Of a stretch of DNA of 64,000 nucleotides, positions 21,824 through 33,729 are shown one piece after another. The position numbers were made by a program, and so were the translations under genes. The notes under the pieces were generated by a model. It ran no database searches. It saw only the letters and a list, made by a program, of their open reading frames with translations, and was not told the origin of the DNA. Position 1 is the first letter of the stretch, and each line of letters begins with the position of its first letter. The stretch is taken from NCBI GenBank assembly GCA_947247005.1, contig OX365955.1:2986001-3050000 (forward strand). Direction: 5' to 3'. This DNA is from Spisula solida. Taxonomy: Eukaryota; Mollusca; Bivalvia; Venerida; Mactridae.

Positions 21824-24349
21824 CTAACATTTTGTCTTGACCCTTGAAAGAACCACCCGGTGTGAAAATAGCCCCTGATATATGAATGTATTTACAATCT
21901 CTAATTCGATATTTTTGTAAGTGAATTTCATGTTTGCGGGTAAGCGACCGCCCTTTCTAAAGACTACAATTTTTGTTTTACCAGTATTGACTTCAAGTTT
22001 CCATTTGTCACAGTACTCTGAAAGAACTTCTAAAGCATGTTGTAAACCATCACTAGTTTTAGAGAATATAATTATGTCATCTGCGTATAGCAAGAGACAT
22101 ATTTTTAGATTACCAAGATCTATTCCATTTACACCTTTTGCAACAAATTCTTGTTCTATGTCATTAAGAAACATACTAAATAAAAATTGAGACAAACTTT
22201 CGCCTTGTCGGACGCCAAGATTGCACGAAAAAGCTTCGCTAACCTCATTAAAAAGTTTGACTCTAGACGATATACCTTTGTACATGGATTGTATGACATT
22301 TAAAATATTACCTCGTACGCCATAATTAATTAACTTGTACCATAAAATATCACGAACGATGAAATCAAAAGCTTTTTTGAAATCGACAAAAGCGCAAAAT
22401 AGTTTTTCATTATTATCAAGAGAGTGTCTAATCAGTGAATTAAGTACAAAAATGTTGTCAATAGTTTCCATTTTATTTCTGAACCCTGCTTGCGCTTCAA
22501 TATAAATTTCGTATGTTTCTGCCCATGTATCAAACCTTGTGTTTAAAACACGAGTGAATAATTTCCCCAAAGTACTCAAAAGCGTAATGCCGCGATAATT
22601 AGATGGGTCATCTCTATTGCCACTCTTGTGTATCGGTACAATGTAGCCTTCACTCCATGTTTGTGGGAAATAACCAATACGAAGACATGCATTGAATAGC
22701 TTATCGATATAGGGTAAAATCTGATCCATTCCGTATTTGAAAAATTCGTTTAAAAATAAATTTGGGCCAGCAGCACTATTTGTTTTTAGTTGTTTAATCG
22801 CCTTAACGATTTCGGATGTGTTTATTTCCGTGTTAAGTTCATCAAACATAATTTGCGTTTCATTGTTTAAGAAACTTTCATTGAATTGAAGTATTTCATC
22901 ATCGGCTTGATAAAATCTATCTTCAGGATTGTTTATTGCTTTAAAATACCGCGCAAAATTATCTATGTTTACATCGCTTGTATTATATTGACAAACCGCA
23001 TCTTTTAACAAACGCCAGTACATCTTTGCGTTTTTTAATTTCGAATTAACGAGTTTAGAAGTTTCGGCCTTCCTAAATGCGTATTTTTTCTTCCTTATTT
23101 CGCTCTTGTAAGCAGATCTAGCCCTGCTGAGATTATGCCTATTTTCGTCAGAGTTGACACGATTAAATGTATTCAGATCAGCGTAAAATAAGTCTTTCTT
23201 TCTTGAACACTCATCATCGAACCAAATGTTTTTCTTTGTATGCTTATTTTGTGTTTCTTTTGTTGACTTGAACTTTCCAAACAAGGGAGCGCATATATTA
23301 TCTATAGTGTTAGAAAAATCGTTGAGACAGGTATCAATAATATGGGGTGAATTACATGTATCTAATTGGGTTAAAAGAGCATTGACGGAATGTGAGTATT
23401 CATCCGAATTTAATCCCTGAATGTATGTGTCTACATTTTTATTATCCCAGTGGTATGTAAACTCGACATTTTTCGAGTTGTTGTTATTTACAGACCTTGA
23501 TTTATTGATTATAAGAGTAGATTGTATTGAAAAATGTACGGCACAGTGATCCGAGAGAATGTTTGGCTGCCCCACAAGGAACTTACTAAACAAGCTTAAC
23601 ATTGGACCACTAGCTATAACATAGTCTACCAAACTACTACCATTTGGACCGTTAAACGTGCACGCACCTTTGTCATCACAAACTCTACCAATTATAATAC
23701 GTAATCCACTCTCTTTACAAAAGTCAATTAACAGCCGGCCATTGCTATTAACAATATTATCAGACGAACATCTATGTAATGGTGTATCGATGATATAATC
23801 ATCAGGTAAAAATAATGGTACATTTAAGTCAATATCATCGTTTTCTACAAAATCATTTAAGGAACCAGTTCTACTGTTCAAATTGCCTAACAATAGAAAT
23901 TTACATGCGTTATTATTTTCATGTGATATCTTAATAATTTCAGATAATATTTGATCATATATAGAAGTATTGTTTATATGTTCTCTAGTACTACCCTGTG
24001 GAACCACATAACAAAGACATACATATACGTCACATTCACTATCGAACAAGTCACGTGAGAATTTCAACCACAAAACGTCAACATTGTCGTTCTCAATTAA
24101 CTCAACATATTTACAATATACATTCTTCACATAGCAACATATTCCACCTGAGTCACGTTTAGAATGAATGTTTTTATCAGTTCTGTGTTTTGAATATAAT
24201 TTGAAACCAGGAAAGCTCATATCCACTAGACAATTCGACCATGTTTCAGTAAAAAAGATGAAGTCATTTGTATTGAATAAATCAATAAGCTCTCGATGTT
24301 CAAGTTTGTTTACGTTTTTTGAGACTAATCCCTGGACATTTAACAACAC
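21824..24349 (-). CDS. LINE ORF2: endonuclease and reverse transcriptase
   Basis: The frame is 841 residues. Residues about 1-260 are an apurinic-type endonuclease: 'LLNVQGLV' at the N-terminus, 'FFTETW' with the catalytic Glu near residue 35, 'LLLGNLNSR' where the family usually has G-D-F-N (so the Asp appears replaced by Asn-Leu-Asn), and 'LSDHCAVHF' near 270. RT spans about 480-770, with 'AGPNLFLNEFFKYG', 'YRGITLLSTLGKLF', 'CAFVDFKKAFDFI', 'GVRQGESLSQFLFSMFLND' and the catalytic Y-A-D-D. A one-base deletion near 21880, relative to copy A, puts the end out of frame ('GLFSHRVV...'), just before the insertion. Probably inactive. Confidence 0.92.
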   Translation of the reverse strand: MLLNVQGLVSKNVNKLEHRELIDLFNTNDFIFFTETWSNCLVDMSFPGFKLYSKHRTDKNIHSKRDSGGICCYVKNVYCKYVELIENDNVDVLWLKFSRDLFDSECDVYVCLCYVVPQGSTREHINNTSIYDQILSEIIKISHENNNACKFLLLGNLNSRTGSLNDFVENDDIDLNVPLFLPDDYIIDTPLHRCSSDNIVNSNGRLLIDFCKESGLRIIIGRVCDDKGACTFNGPNGSSLVDYVIASGPMLSLFSKFLVGQPNILSDHCAVHFSIQSTLIINKSRSVNNNNSKNVEFTYHWDNKNVDTYIQGLNSDEYSHSVNALLTQLDTCNSPHIIDTCLNDFSNTIDNICAPLFGKFKSTKETQNKHTKKNIWFDDECSRKKDLFYADLNTFNRVNSDENRHNLSRARSAYKSEIRKKKYAFRKAETSKLVNSKLKNAKMYWRLLKDAVCQYNTSDVNIDNFARYFKAINNPEDRFYQADDEILQFNESFLNNETQIMFDELNTEINTSEIVKAIKQLKTNSAAGPNLFLNEFFKYGMDQILPYIDKLFNACLRIGYFPQTWSEGYIVPIHKSGNRDDPSNYRGITLLSTLGKLFTRVLNTRFDTWAETYEIYIEAQAGFRNKMETIDNIFVLNSLIRHSLDNNEKLFCAFVDFKKAFDFIVRDILWYKLINYGVRGNILNVIQSMYKGISSRVKLFNEVSEAFSCNLGVRQGESLSQFLFSMFLNDIEQEFVAKGVNGIDLGNLKICLLLYADDIIIFSKTSDGLQHALEVLSEYCDKWKLEVNTGKTKIVVFRKGGRLPANMKFTYKNIELEIVNTFIYQGLFSHRVVLSRVKTKC

Positions 24350-24398
24350 AAAGTTTAAAGGATGTCTCTCCCTGTTGTCCTAAGTTGGATGGTCTCCC

Positions 24399-24764
24399 TT
24401 AGGAGCGGAATTCCCTGGAATTACTATCAATTGAGATATGTTCATCACTTTGATCGACTATTGTCGACACATTATACAGTTCATCATTTTGTTGAATCTG
24501 AGTTAAATAGTTCATTCTATTCATATTTAACACCTCGTGCCAGTCAGGGAATTCGTCGTGGATTACGTTTCCGTTAACAATCATTTTGGCTGGGTAGGCT
24601 ATTTTGCATTTATCCCTTTTCTCGGCATATTGAGTTTTCATGATGTCATAGAGTTTTTTACGTGCTAGAGCAATTTCTTTGGGATAATCCCTGTCGATGC
24701 CAAATCCGGTGCGCGCCAAACGTTTTGCTTTATCCATGATATATTCAGTATCACCAATACACAT
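24399..24764 (-). CDS. LINE ORF1 C-terminal fragment
   Basis: The frame is 121 residues. 'GIDRDYPKEIALARKKLYDIMK', followed by 'IAYPAKMIVNGNVIHDEFPDWHEVL', fits the C-terminal domain of ORF1 nucleic-acid-binding proteins found upstream of ORF2 in related invertebrate LINEs (family recognition from memory of the pattern). It precedes ORF2 by about 50 bp in the same orientation. The N-terminal RRM-like part is absent, so the element is 5'-truncated near 24770. Confidence 0.72.
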   Translation of the reverse strand: MCIGDTEYIMDKAKRLARTGFGIDRDYPKEIALARKKLYDIMKTQYAEKRDKCKIAYPAKMIVNGNVIHDEFPDWHEVLNMNRMNYLTQIQQNDELYNVSTIVDQSDEHISIDSNSREFRS

Positions 24765-24770
24765 GTCTAC

Positions 24771-25342
24771 ATATTTTCACACTATATATAATTATGACAC
24801 TTAAAGTTAGGTAATGTACAGGTAGGTTAATTTGACATGTCACTATTGCCTGATGTCAAAAATTATCCAGCAGTAATAAAAGGTAATGTTTGATCATTTA
24901 TAACATGTATTGATTACAGAACAGACTACTAGTATATATTTTATTGATTACAACAAAGGTAATATATAAAAGAATTATAGGATATTATTTGATTACAAGC
25001 AACTGGTTTTATTATACCCCCATTAATAATTAACTTCCTGTCATAAAGGGACTCTTTAATTCTCAAACAGGGTATCTGGGTGATGTAAGATAACTGATTA
25101 ACAGACTGTGCAATATTATGCAATAGTGTGCAATACTGTATCTTGACATCTTGAAAAATAGGGACTACATACTGACATCATGCGGAGAGAATACACATAG
25201 AGTCCAAAATAGTATGTCCCTATTTTCTCAGTATGCCCCTATTTAACAAGGTATTCATGCAAACCATGTCATAAGTGGACATGTGGCTCTATAGGACATA
25301 AATGGGGTTCCTTTATTAGGCAATATAATTGATAAAGAACAA
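24771..25342. other. Non-coding AT-rich spacer
   Basis: Nothing recognised beyond imperfect inverted phrases ('aaaatagggac' at 25155 and 'gtccctatttt' at 25215). No gene. Confidence 0.5.
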
Positions 25343-28200
25343 CTTCTTTATTATAGAACACAATTATTGAGTTTTTCTAAAATAGTTTGTAAAATAAGAC
25401 AATATTTAAACTGTGAGAAATGTAAGAACTGAATTTCAGAGGTCATGTGACTTGATAGATGGGGCCTGAACTGAATTTCAGAGGTCATGTGACTTGATAG
25501 ATGGGGCCCCCAGGAGCTTTTAATGAACCCAAATACATACATTGTATCATATGTTTGATAAAGAACACAACTTATATATTAAAGAACATGATTATTGAGT
25601 TTTTCTAAAATAATTTGGAAAATAAACCAATATCTTAAACTGTGAGAAATGGAAGAACTGAATTTCAGAGGTCATGCGACTTGATAGATGAGCCCCCCCG
25701 GGAACTTTTAATGAACCCAAATACATACACTGTGCTAGTATCATATATTTGATAAAGAACACAACATTGATATATTATAGACCACGATTATTGAGTTTTT
25801 CTGAAAAAAGTTGGAAAATAACTCAATATTTAAACTGTGAGAACTGTAAGAACAGAATTTCAGGAGGTCATGTCACTTGATAGATGATGCCCTGGGAGCT
25901 TTTAATGAACCCAAATACATACATTGAATCGTATAAAAGTTGATAAAAAACACAACTTATTTATTATAGAACATGATTTTTGGGTTTTTCTAAAATAGTT
26001 TGGAAAATAAATCAATATTTAAACTGTGAGAAATGTAAGAACTGAATTTCAGAGGTCATGTGACTTGATAGATGGGGCCCCCAGGAGCTTTTAATGAACC
26101 CAAATACATACATTGTATCATATGTTTGATAAAGAACACAACTTATATATTAAAGAACATGATTATTGAGTTTTTCTAAAATAATTTGGAAAATAAACCA
26201 ATATCTTAAACTGTGAGAAATGGAAGAACTGAATTTCAGAGGTCATGCGACTTGATAGATGAGGCCCCCCGGGAGCTTTTAATGAACCCAAATACATACA
26301 CTGTGCTAGTATCATATGTTTGATAGAGAACACAACTTATATATTATAGAACGTGATTATTGAGTTTTTCTGAAATAATTGGGAAAACAAGACAAAATTC
26401 AAACTGTGAGAAATGTAAGAACTGAATTTCAGAGATCATGTGACTTGATAGATGATGCCCCGGAAGCTTTTACTGAACCCAAATACATACATTGTATCAT
26501 ATATTTAATAAAGAAGACAACTTATATATTATAGAACATGATTATCAATTTTTTTCTGAAATAATTTGGATAATAACTCAATATTTAAACTGTGAGAACT
26601 GTAAGAACTGAATTTCAGAGGTCATTTTACTTAATAGATGATGCCCCAAGGAGCTTTTAATGAATCAAAATACAGAAAATAGGCAATATATTTGATAACG
26701 AACACAACATATATTTACTATAGATCACGATCATGGAGTTTTTTCTGAAATAATTTGGATAATAACTCAATATTTTAACTGTGAGAACTGTATGAACTGA
26801 TTTTCAGAGGTCATGTCACTTGATAGATGAGGCCCCAAGGAGCTTTTAATGAACCCAAATACATACACTATATCATATATTTGATAAAGAACACAACTTA
26901 TATATTATAAACATAATTATTGACTTTTTCTAAAAAAAATGGAAAATATAACAATATTTAAACTGTGAGACATGTAAAAACTGAATTTATGAGGTCATGT
27001 GACTTGATTGATGATGCCCCCGGAAGCTTTTAAAGCTTTAATGAATCAAAATACATACATGTATATCATATATTTGATAAAGAACACAACTTATACATTA
27101 TAGAACATGATTATCAATTTTTTTCTAAAATAATTTGGATAATAACTCAATATTCAAACTGTGAGAACTGTAAGAACTGAATTTCAGAGGTCATGTCACT
27201 TGATAGATGATGCCCCAAGGAGCTATTAATGAATCAAAATACATAAATGAGGCAATATATCTGATAAAGAACACAACATGTATATTAGAGAACATGATTA
27301 TTGAGTTTTTTTCTGAAATAATTTGGAAAATGATAATATTTAAACTTTAAGCAATGTAAGACTGATTTAGATCTAAATTTCAGAGGTCGTGTCACTAGAT
27401 AGACAATGCCCCGGGTGCTTTGAATGAATTAAAATACATAAATTATATCATATATTTGATTAAAAACACAACTTCTTTATTATAGAACATAACTTTTGAG
27501 TTTTTCAAAAATAATTTCGAAAATATGACAATATTTAAACTGTGAGAAATGGAAAAACTGAATTTCAGAGGTCATGTGACTTGATAGATGAGGCCCCAAG
27601 GAGCTTTTAATGAATCAAAATACATACATTGTATCATATGTTTGATTAAGAACAAAACTTATATATTATAGAACATGATTATTGACTTTTCTTAAACATT
27701 TTGGAAAATATAACAATATTTAAAGTTGAAACTATGAGAAATGTAAGAACTGAATTTCAGAGGTCATGTGACTTGATGGATGATGCCCCCAGGAGTTTTT
27801 AAAGAACCCAATTACATATATTGTATTATATATGTGATGAAGAACACAACTTATATATTATTGAACCTGATTATTGAGTTTTTCAGAAATAATTGGAAAA
27901 ATAAGACAATATTTAAACTGTGAGAAATGTCAGAACTGAATTTCAGAGGTTGTGTCACTTGATAGACAATGCCCCTAGGAGCTTTTAATGAATAAGAATA
28001 CATAAATTAGGCAATGTATTTGATTTATAAGGATAACAACCCTTATATATATATACACTATGACATAATGATAGTTTTTCTAAAATAATTTGAAAAATAT
28101 GACAATATTTAAACTGTGAGCAATGTAAGTTCAGAAATTCAGAGGTCACGTCATTTGATAGATCATACCATCAGGAGCTTTTAATGAATCAGAACCAGTT
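25343..28200. repeat. ~190-bp tandem satellite, about 15 copies
   Basis: The landmark 'gaatttcagaggtcatg' recurs about every 190 bp (near 25660, 25855, 26045, 26232, 26428, 26620, and on to 28134), with 'gcttttaatgaaccc', 'gataaagaacacaac' and 'aaactgtgagaaatg' in fixed order. The first unit has a 42-bp internal duplication of the landmark (25432 and 25474). The stretch 25473-25690 is almost identical to 26040-26260, about 570 bp (three units) away. Units drift towards the right end. AT-rich, no ORF. Confidence 0.93.
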
Positions 28201-28228
28201 TTTGAGGAGTTCAACACACAAGATTTTG

Positions 28229-29550
28229 TAAATAAACTATTGCAATGCGACAAAGACCGGTGTTATCCGCATGGAATAATGGAATTAGTCTGGTTCACGA
28301 CATTCTTACAAAATGCATCTGTTTTGGATTTTTTTTTGAAATCGTAAACCATCGAGAACAGGTCACGTGCCCCTCCATGGACGTTTTACTTTATGCTATC
28401 CAATATACCTGCTCGCTCAAGGCTCGCAGGTAATAATACTTGCATTTAATTATTGATTCATTTTTGCAGATAATCGGCCATGTTACTCGTTACAGGCGCG
28501 TTACGTAATGAAGTCGATTTTACAAAGTCACAACATATTTCACCCAAATTGTTCATGAACACGTGCATATTGCAACGCAACAAACACGTACTATATAGTA
28601 TTCATTAACATTTAGCACAACCGATGTCTGCCCTCCCAGAAATAAACACGTAAGATGCCAAGATTGACGCACAACTAACTTGGATGAAGTGTAAGAATCT
28701 TAAAACAAAATTTTACAAAGGCTATTTCAATGAAATGGCAATTTTGCAAATTTTGATTGAGTGTTGATTTAGAAAATTGAAGGTTCCTGTGAATGAAAAA
28801 ACGAAAATAATCATTAAAATAACAATTACAAACGAAATAGAAAATCATTTTTGTAATAAAAAGCAAAACTAAGGACGGCAACTTTATCAAAACTGATGAC
28901 ATCCTGACAGGTGAACCAAGTTCTGTTCATGCCAAATTCAAGATGTTAGGTGTTTTTCGCGTAGGATAATCTTCACTAACACCAAAACCGTACATAAACA
29001 CGTGCTTTTCGACGTGCATGCATTACACGTGTAAATTGTTCTAGATGACGTAACAAGTCTAAAACGGTGAATGAGACCGTAAGTAGGCCAAAATAAACAA
29101 AAAGTTGGCTACATTGGATATTCATATGTCATTATGTGAAATTTCGTGTTAATAAATGCATTATTAAAAAAATATTAATAAAATAAAAAAATGTCAACTA
29201 GGCATTGTGTTCACAGAGGTTTTGCGTAATCTCATGAGTGTTCCTCTCGAGTCAGTTTCGGCATTTTATGTGTTTTTCAAGATGAACTGTCATCAGAAAT
29301 GCCGATTTTGTTGATGGGCGCGTGAATTCTGGTCCACATGCATTGCACGTGCAAAAATGCATTTTTAGTATTTTTAACGCAATACACCGAATGCACTGAA
29401 ATTAACTGCAAAACGGTCAAAATAAACAAATACTCAGCTGCATCTCTTTATCATGTATCGGTATGCGAAATTTCAGGTGAATACATGCATTTTTCACAAA
29501 ACGGGAATGCAATATAAATTGGCGGGTTAGAACTTTTGGGGAGTGTATAC
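28229..29550. mobile_element. Tc1/mariner-like non-autonomous element, left-arm copy, one end missing
   Basis: It is the reverse complement of 38976-40229. The end at 29548 reads 'cgggttagaacttttgggg..agtgta', the same terminus as at 38976. The other end is cut off at 28229, where the 190-bp satellite begins. No transposase is encoded. The two ORFs conserved between the arms (62 and 75 codons) have no recognisable domain. Confidence 0.75.
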
Positions 29551-29682
29551 AATATAATAATCAAACTAATTATTTGATACATAAATAATTCCTCATTATT
29601 TCATGATTGAAAATGACAAGACAAACACGTTACTAACGTTCTACCATTTAATGTTACATATATAATCAAATAATACACTGAT

Positions 29683-32437
29683 CCAAAAACTTTACTTAGC
29701 ATTCAAAAGTGCATATTTTGTTGATAAGTTTATATTCGGGGTTAATTGTTTTTGTCATCAAAGCTCCAATGTAATATTGATGTCTCTGTGCAATTTTTTT
29801 GATCAAAATCAGATACTAGTATTTCTTATTTTGTGTGAACAATTCAGTTGAGGGGGTCGAAATAAAAAATTCTGAAAAAAATGAAATAAGCACACTGCAA
29901 TTGGAAACAAGAAATTACTGACTGTGTGCTTTAGTGATGTTATAAGAAGCATCAATAACCAGTGTGACCTCTGTTTGTGCGAATACATTGCAGAAGACAT
30001 CGCCTCATTGAATTTACGCAACGTTGTATGAGCGCATTAGGAATATGTTGCCATTCTAACTGGAGTGCATTTGTAGGTCATTTATTGTAACAGTTTGGTG
30101 ATTGGACCTGGTCCTCCTACCGAGTTTCGAGTGAAGTTGTATATTTTCTGTGCCTTTTTGTTCTCGCGTGTCCCGCGGTTTCTGTTGGGGTCGGTGCTAC
30201 TTTCGGTAGTTTCGTATTTTGTTTAATTATTATAATATGGGTTTGTATCTGGATTTAAACGCCAATTCCGTTTACAATCGAGTTTTTCATTTTTAAATAA
30301 TCGATAATATGCCATAATTTCTCAGTATTTAATTTTTTGACCGGGGCCAAAGGGAGCTAGGAGTTATTTATTCGTATTTGCCGGTTGTCCTCTTACTATT
30401 TCGTCCCCGCGATTCGCATCCTACCTGGTTCGTTCATGAGTCTATGTACAGCTGTGGAGTTATGGATGTAGTGTTCTGTCCCCTGAGGTCATTGAAGTCC
30501 CCTTCCAGTTTTTGACCGGGGGGACTATTGGTTTGCCATCTGTCCGTCAGTTTTGGTTCTGACGGAAATTGTGGTTGATATGGCTACAGACACATTGAAA
30601 ATAGCTTTAAACCGGTAGGGGACTTCTGTATTGCTTGCAATTCTTAATGACTTGTTCATTACGTCATATCTCGATTTGTTCAATTACGTCATTTTATTTA
30701 TTGAAACTGGGTCACTCGTTTTAAGGTTTTCAAATCGGGCCTTTCAACGTTTTAATACTGTAACTTAACTTTTGAGACTAAAGGCTGCTATAGTAAACTA
30801 TGTAGTTTAGCAGTTTTACTGTTGTAACTAGGTCATTCAGCGTGGGCTTTCTGCCTTTTGTTTGCTGAATCTTTTCTATTCAGTTTTTAACTATTATGAG
30901 ACAAGGGGCGTTTAATTTTCTTGGTCGGTAGTGTGTTGGGCACTTCTTCGTTTTAAGATTTCTTACAGCTAAGGCTGGGCAATATAGTCCTTTTGCTGTG
31001 GAAACTGTGTCATTCAGCTAGTTAGTAGGTCATCCGACTATACGGGCCTTTCAACGTTTTAATACTGTTATTTAACTTTTGAGACTAAAGGCTGTTATAA
31101 CTATGTAGTTCAGCAGTTTTACTGTTGTAACTAGGTCATTCAGCGTAGGCATTCCGCCTTTTGGTTGCTGTATCTTTTCTACAGGGTCATTCAGCTAGTT
31201 GTAATATATTATACTTTTCGACAGCTTGGACTCGGGCGTATCTGCGCATGTTTAGTTGGGCATTGTGCTTTGTGTGTTTTTAATGTTTTCTGTGCTCGGC
31301 TGGTTGAGTGCTACCTTCCCCGTCTGACTTAATATAATCTTTTTTCATCCCTTATGTGTTCTATGGGGTTCATGTCCGGGGATAATGCGGGCCTAGGCAA
31401 GACGTTAACGTTATTTTGAGCTAAGAATTGTGTCGTTATACGCGCCGTGTGAGGCCTTGCGTTGACATGTTGGAAAATGCTAGGTCCGTTGTTTTGCAAG
31501 AATGGAATCATCGTGTAGTTTAAAACATTGATGTCACGCTGAGCATTGATATTTCCTTGACCAAATCAGTTTTCTGATTTCCCATTATCCAACCCAGACC
31601 ATAACGCTGCCACCGCCAAATCTATCCCTCTCCCGAATACAACATTCTGCAAGTCGCTTATTTCTACGGCGATAGATGCGTACTCTGCCATCTGCGTGGC
31701 TGACTGTAAACCTCTACTCATCGCTAAAAAGTGCCGATTGCCATTTGTTTCGCCTGAAATACAAATGACGTCGTGCCCAAAACAGTCTAGAGGCTCGGTG
31801 ACGAGGTGCCATAATCTGTCTAGTATATGGACGACGAGCACGAATAGGAACTTGGTTCTGCCTCAAACGATTTATGATCGTCTGTGCATAAACCCCGTTA
31901 CGCCGTTGCTGCTAAAAACGATTACGTAGGTGGGTCAACGTGATAACGCGATCAGAACGTAACGTTGTCGCACGTACGCGACCGGGCCTTGCCCGGTCTC
32001 TGACAGACCCAGTAATGTTGAACCGGTTCACAAGATTACGAATAGTCTGTCTAGAGCAGCCAAAATGGCGTGCTACGTTATTACCATCGACCCTCCCTGA
32101 GCATACCAATATCTTGGTTCCTTTCATCTTCAGAAAGACGTGGTATCGCTAAATGCAACCGTTTTGCAACAAAAAATAACTTTTTATTATCTGTGCTGTG
32201 CAGCATATGATAACATGACGGCGTTAAACATGTAAGTGAAACACCTGTTCCTGCGCATGGGCAAAGCATGGAATACGATTTTCAGGTTTAGACGCATGGA
32301 TAAACGCGGGATTTGTAAAAATAATCGTAATCCGCATTAAAACATGATAATCATGTTTTAAACTTACAACGACATGTTTGCTAACAAAAGAGATATTTAA
32401 ATAAATAAAGTGTAAAGTTTTCATTTTGGGTCAGTTG
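29683..32437 (-). pseudogene. Tc1-like transposase gene, dead, split by repeat R1
   Basis: Minus strand. About 32130-31912 holds the N-terminal DNA-binding part ('VARHFGCSRQTIRNLVNRF', then 'RARPGR', the GRPR-like motif). About 31850-31330 holds the catalytic domain: 'WQSALFSDE' (first Asp, followed by a TAG stop), 'GGGSVMVWVG', 'NARPHTA' and 'LSPDMNPIEH' (third acidic site). The middle Asp expected before 'NARPHTA' is Val. R1 (31350-30113) then interrupts the gene. The C-terminus resumes at about 30107-29960, ending with the family's 'SMRRC...GGHT..Y' pattern, with a one-base deletion. Terminal repeats resembling CTGACCCAAAATGAAAAC lie at about 32411-32437 and 29683-29710. Confidence 0.87.
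30113..31350. repeat. Repeat R1, inverted copy inside the Tc1 transposase
   Basis: It is the reverse complement of the R1 copy at 1114-2786, minus the 425-bp MITE found there. It lies between the DE(D) part and the C-terminal part of the Tc1 transposase gene. One boundary is the shared 'aaaagattatattaag' end (about 31350), the other 'cttcactcgaaactcgg' (reverse strand, about 30113). No clear target duplication was found. Confidence 0.82.
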
Positions 32438-32519
32438 AGAAATCGAATTATCGATCAATAAATGATATGGTTGGAATAGTGTGGCCGTTCATTTAGAGCC
32501 CGGTGTCCCGTAAGATTAA

Positions 32520-33413
32520 TGAACATGAACCCCATAGAACACATACGGGATGAAAAAAGATTATATTAAGTCAGACAGGGAAGGCAGCACTCAACTTAAC
32601 CAGCCGAGCACAGAAAACATTAAAAACACACAAAGCACAATGCCCAACTAAACAAGCGCAGATACGCCCGAGTCCAAGCTGTCGAAAAGTATAATAAATT
32701 ATAACTAGCTGAATGACCCAGTAGAAAAGATACAGCAACCAAAAGGCGGAATGCCTACGCTGAATGACCTAGTTACAACAGTAAAACTGCTGAACTACAT
32801 AGTTATAGCAGCCTTTAGTCTCAAAGTTAAATAACAGTATTAAAACGTTGAAAGGCCCGTATAGTCGGATGACCTTCTAACTAGCTGAATGACACAGTTT
32901 CCACAGCAAAAGGACTACATTGCCCCGCTTTAGCTGTAAGAAATCTTAAAACGAAGAAGTGCCCAACACACTACCGATGGCAAACCAATAGTCCCCACCG
33001 GTCAAAACCGGTAGGGGACTTAAAACTACATTAAATGACCTCAGGGGACAGAATACTACATCCATAACTCCACAGCTGTACATAGACTCATAAACGAACC
33101 AGGTAGGATGCGAATCGCGGGGACGAAATAGTAAGAGGACAACCGGCAAATACCAATAAATAACTCCTAGCTCCCTTTGGCCCCGGTCAAAAAATTAAAT
33201 ACTGAGAAATTATGGCATATTATCGATTATTTAAAAATGAAAAACTCGATTGTAAACGGAATTGGCGTTTAAATCCAGATACAAACCCATATTATAATAA
33301 TTAAACAAAATACGAAACTACCGAAAGTAGCACCGACCCCAACAGAAACCGCGGGACACGCGAGAACAAAAAGGCACAGAAAATATACAACTTCACTCGA
33401 AACTCGGTAGGAG
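32520..33413. repeat. Right-arm copy of Tc1 stub and repeat R1, internally deleted
   Basis: It begins with a ~30-bp Tc1 stub ('atgaaccccatagaacac') and continues as R1 in the same orientation as the 1.1-kb copy. Near 32976 about 400 bp are missing: 'cactaccga' is joined to 'tggcaaaccaatag'. It ends with 'aactcggtaggag', directly abutting the LTR element. Confidence 0.85.
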
Positions 33414-33711
33414 TATAGCGTAATGGTATGGTCGTAGTAAAGCTCCTCTCTGACTCAGAGCTCCACTCACGACTCGGCGCTCCAATTTCAACTCATTCAT
33501 AGAAATACAAAATCTCATTTATATAGGCAAAATACACCAGGAAATGGTCCAGACATATTCAGTGCAAGTAATGATTAGGTTTCAATATAGTATGAACAAG
33601 AAGACCCTAGGCCACACTAACTTGTCTAAATCATCATACTTAACATTGACCAACTACAAAATTGTCAAGTCAAGCTTACATAACTCATGGTAGCGAATGA
33701 GTTATGTTACA
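33414..33711 (-). repeat. LTR (element 3' LTR) of the LARD-like element
   Basis: Matches 38066-38405 closely except for a 40-bp gap after 'ggtcgtagtaaa'. Shared landmarks are 'ctctgactcagagctcc', 'ccaggaaatggtccag' and 'catggtagcgaatgag'. Confidence 0.92.
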
Positions 33712-33729
33712 CCTTTTATTCTTACCCCC
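33712..33729 (-). other. Polypurine tract of the LARD-like element
   Basis: On the minus strand the 18 bases next to the LTR are almost all purine (GGGGG, then TAAGAATAAAAGG). This is the usual primer site for plus-strand DNA synthesis, and it sets the element's direction. Confidence 0.7.

Larger units (their letters stand above)
19324..24770 (-). mobile_element. LINE copy B, nearly complete, ORF1 truncated
   Basis: Minus-strand order: end of ORF1 (24399-24764), ORF2 endonuclease and reverse transcriptase (21824-24349), a foreign insertion (about 20826-21797), the ORF2 C-terminal domain (19906-20820), then about 580 bp of AT-rich 3' sequence ending in an 'agaatagaata' simple repeat near 19324. 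The 3' limit rests on that repeat and is approximate. APE-type endonuclease, YADD reverse transcriptase and a terminal zinc-binding motif place it among non-LTR retrotransposons; the clade is not assigned. Confidence 0.88.

Noticed and set aside
25343..28200. CRISPR-like array because of regularly spaced repeats
   Set aside because: The whole ~190-bp unit is repeated, including the 'spacers', and the genome is eukaryotic.
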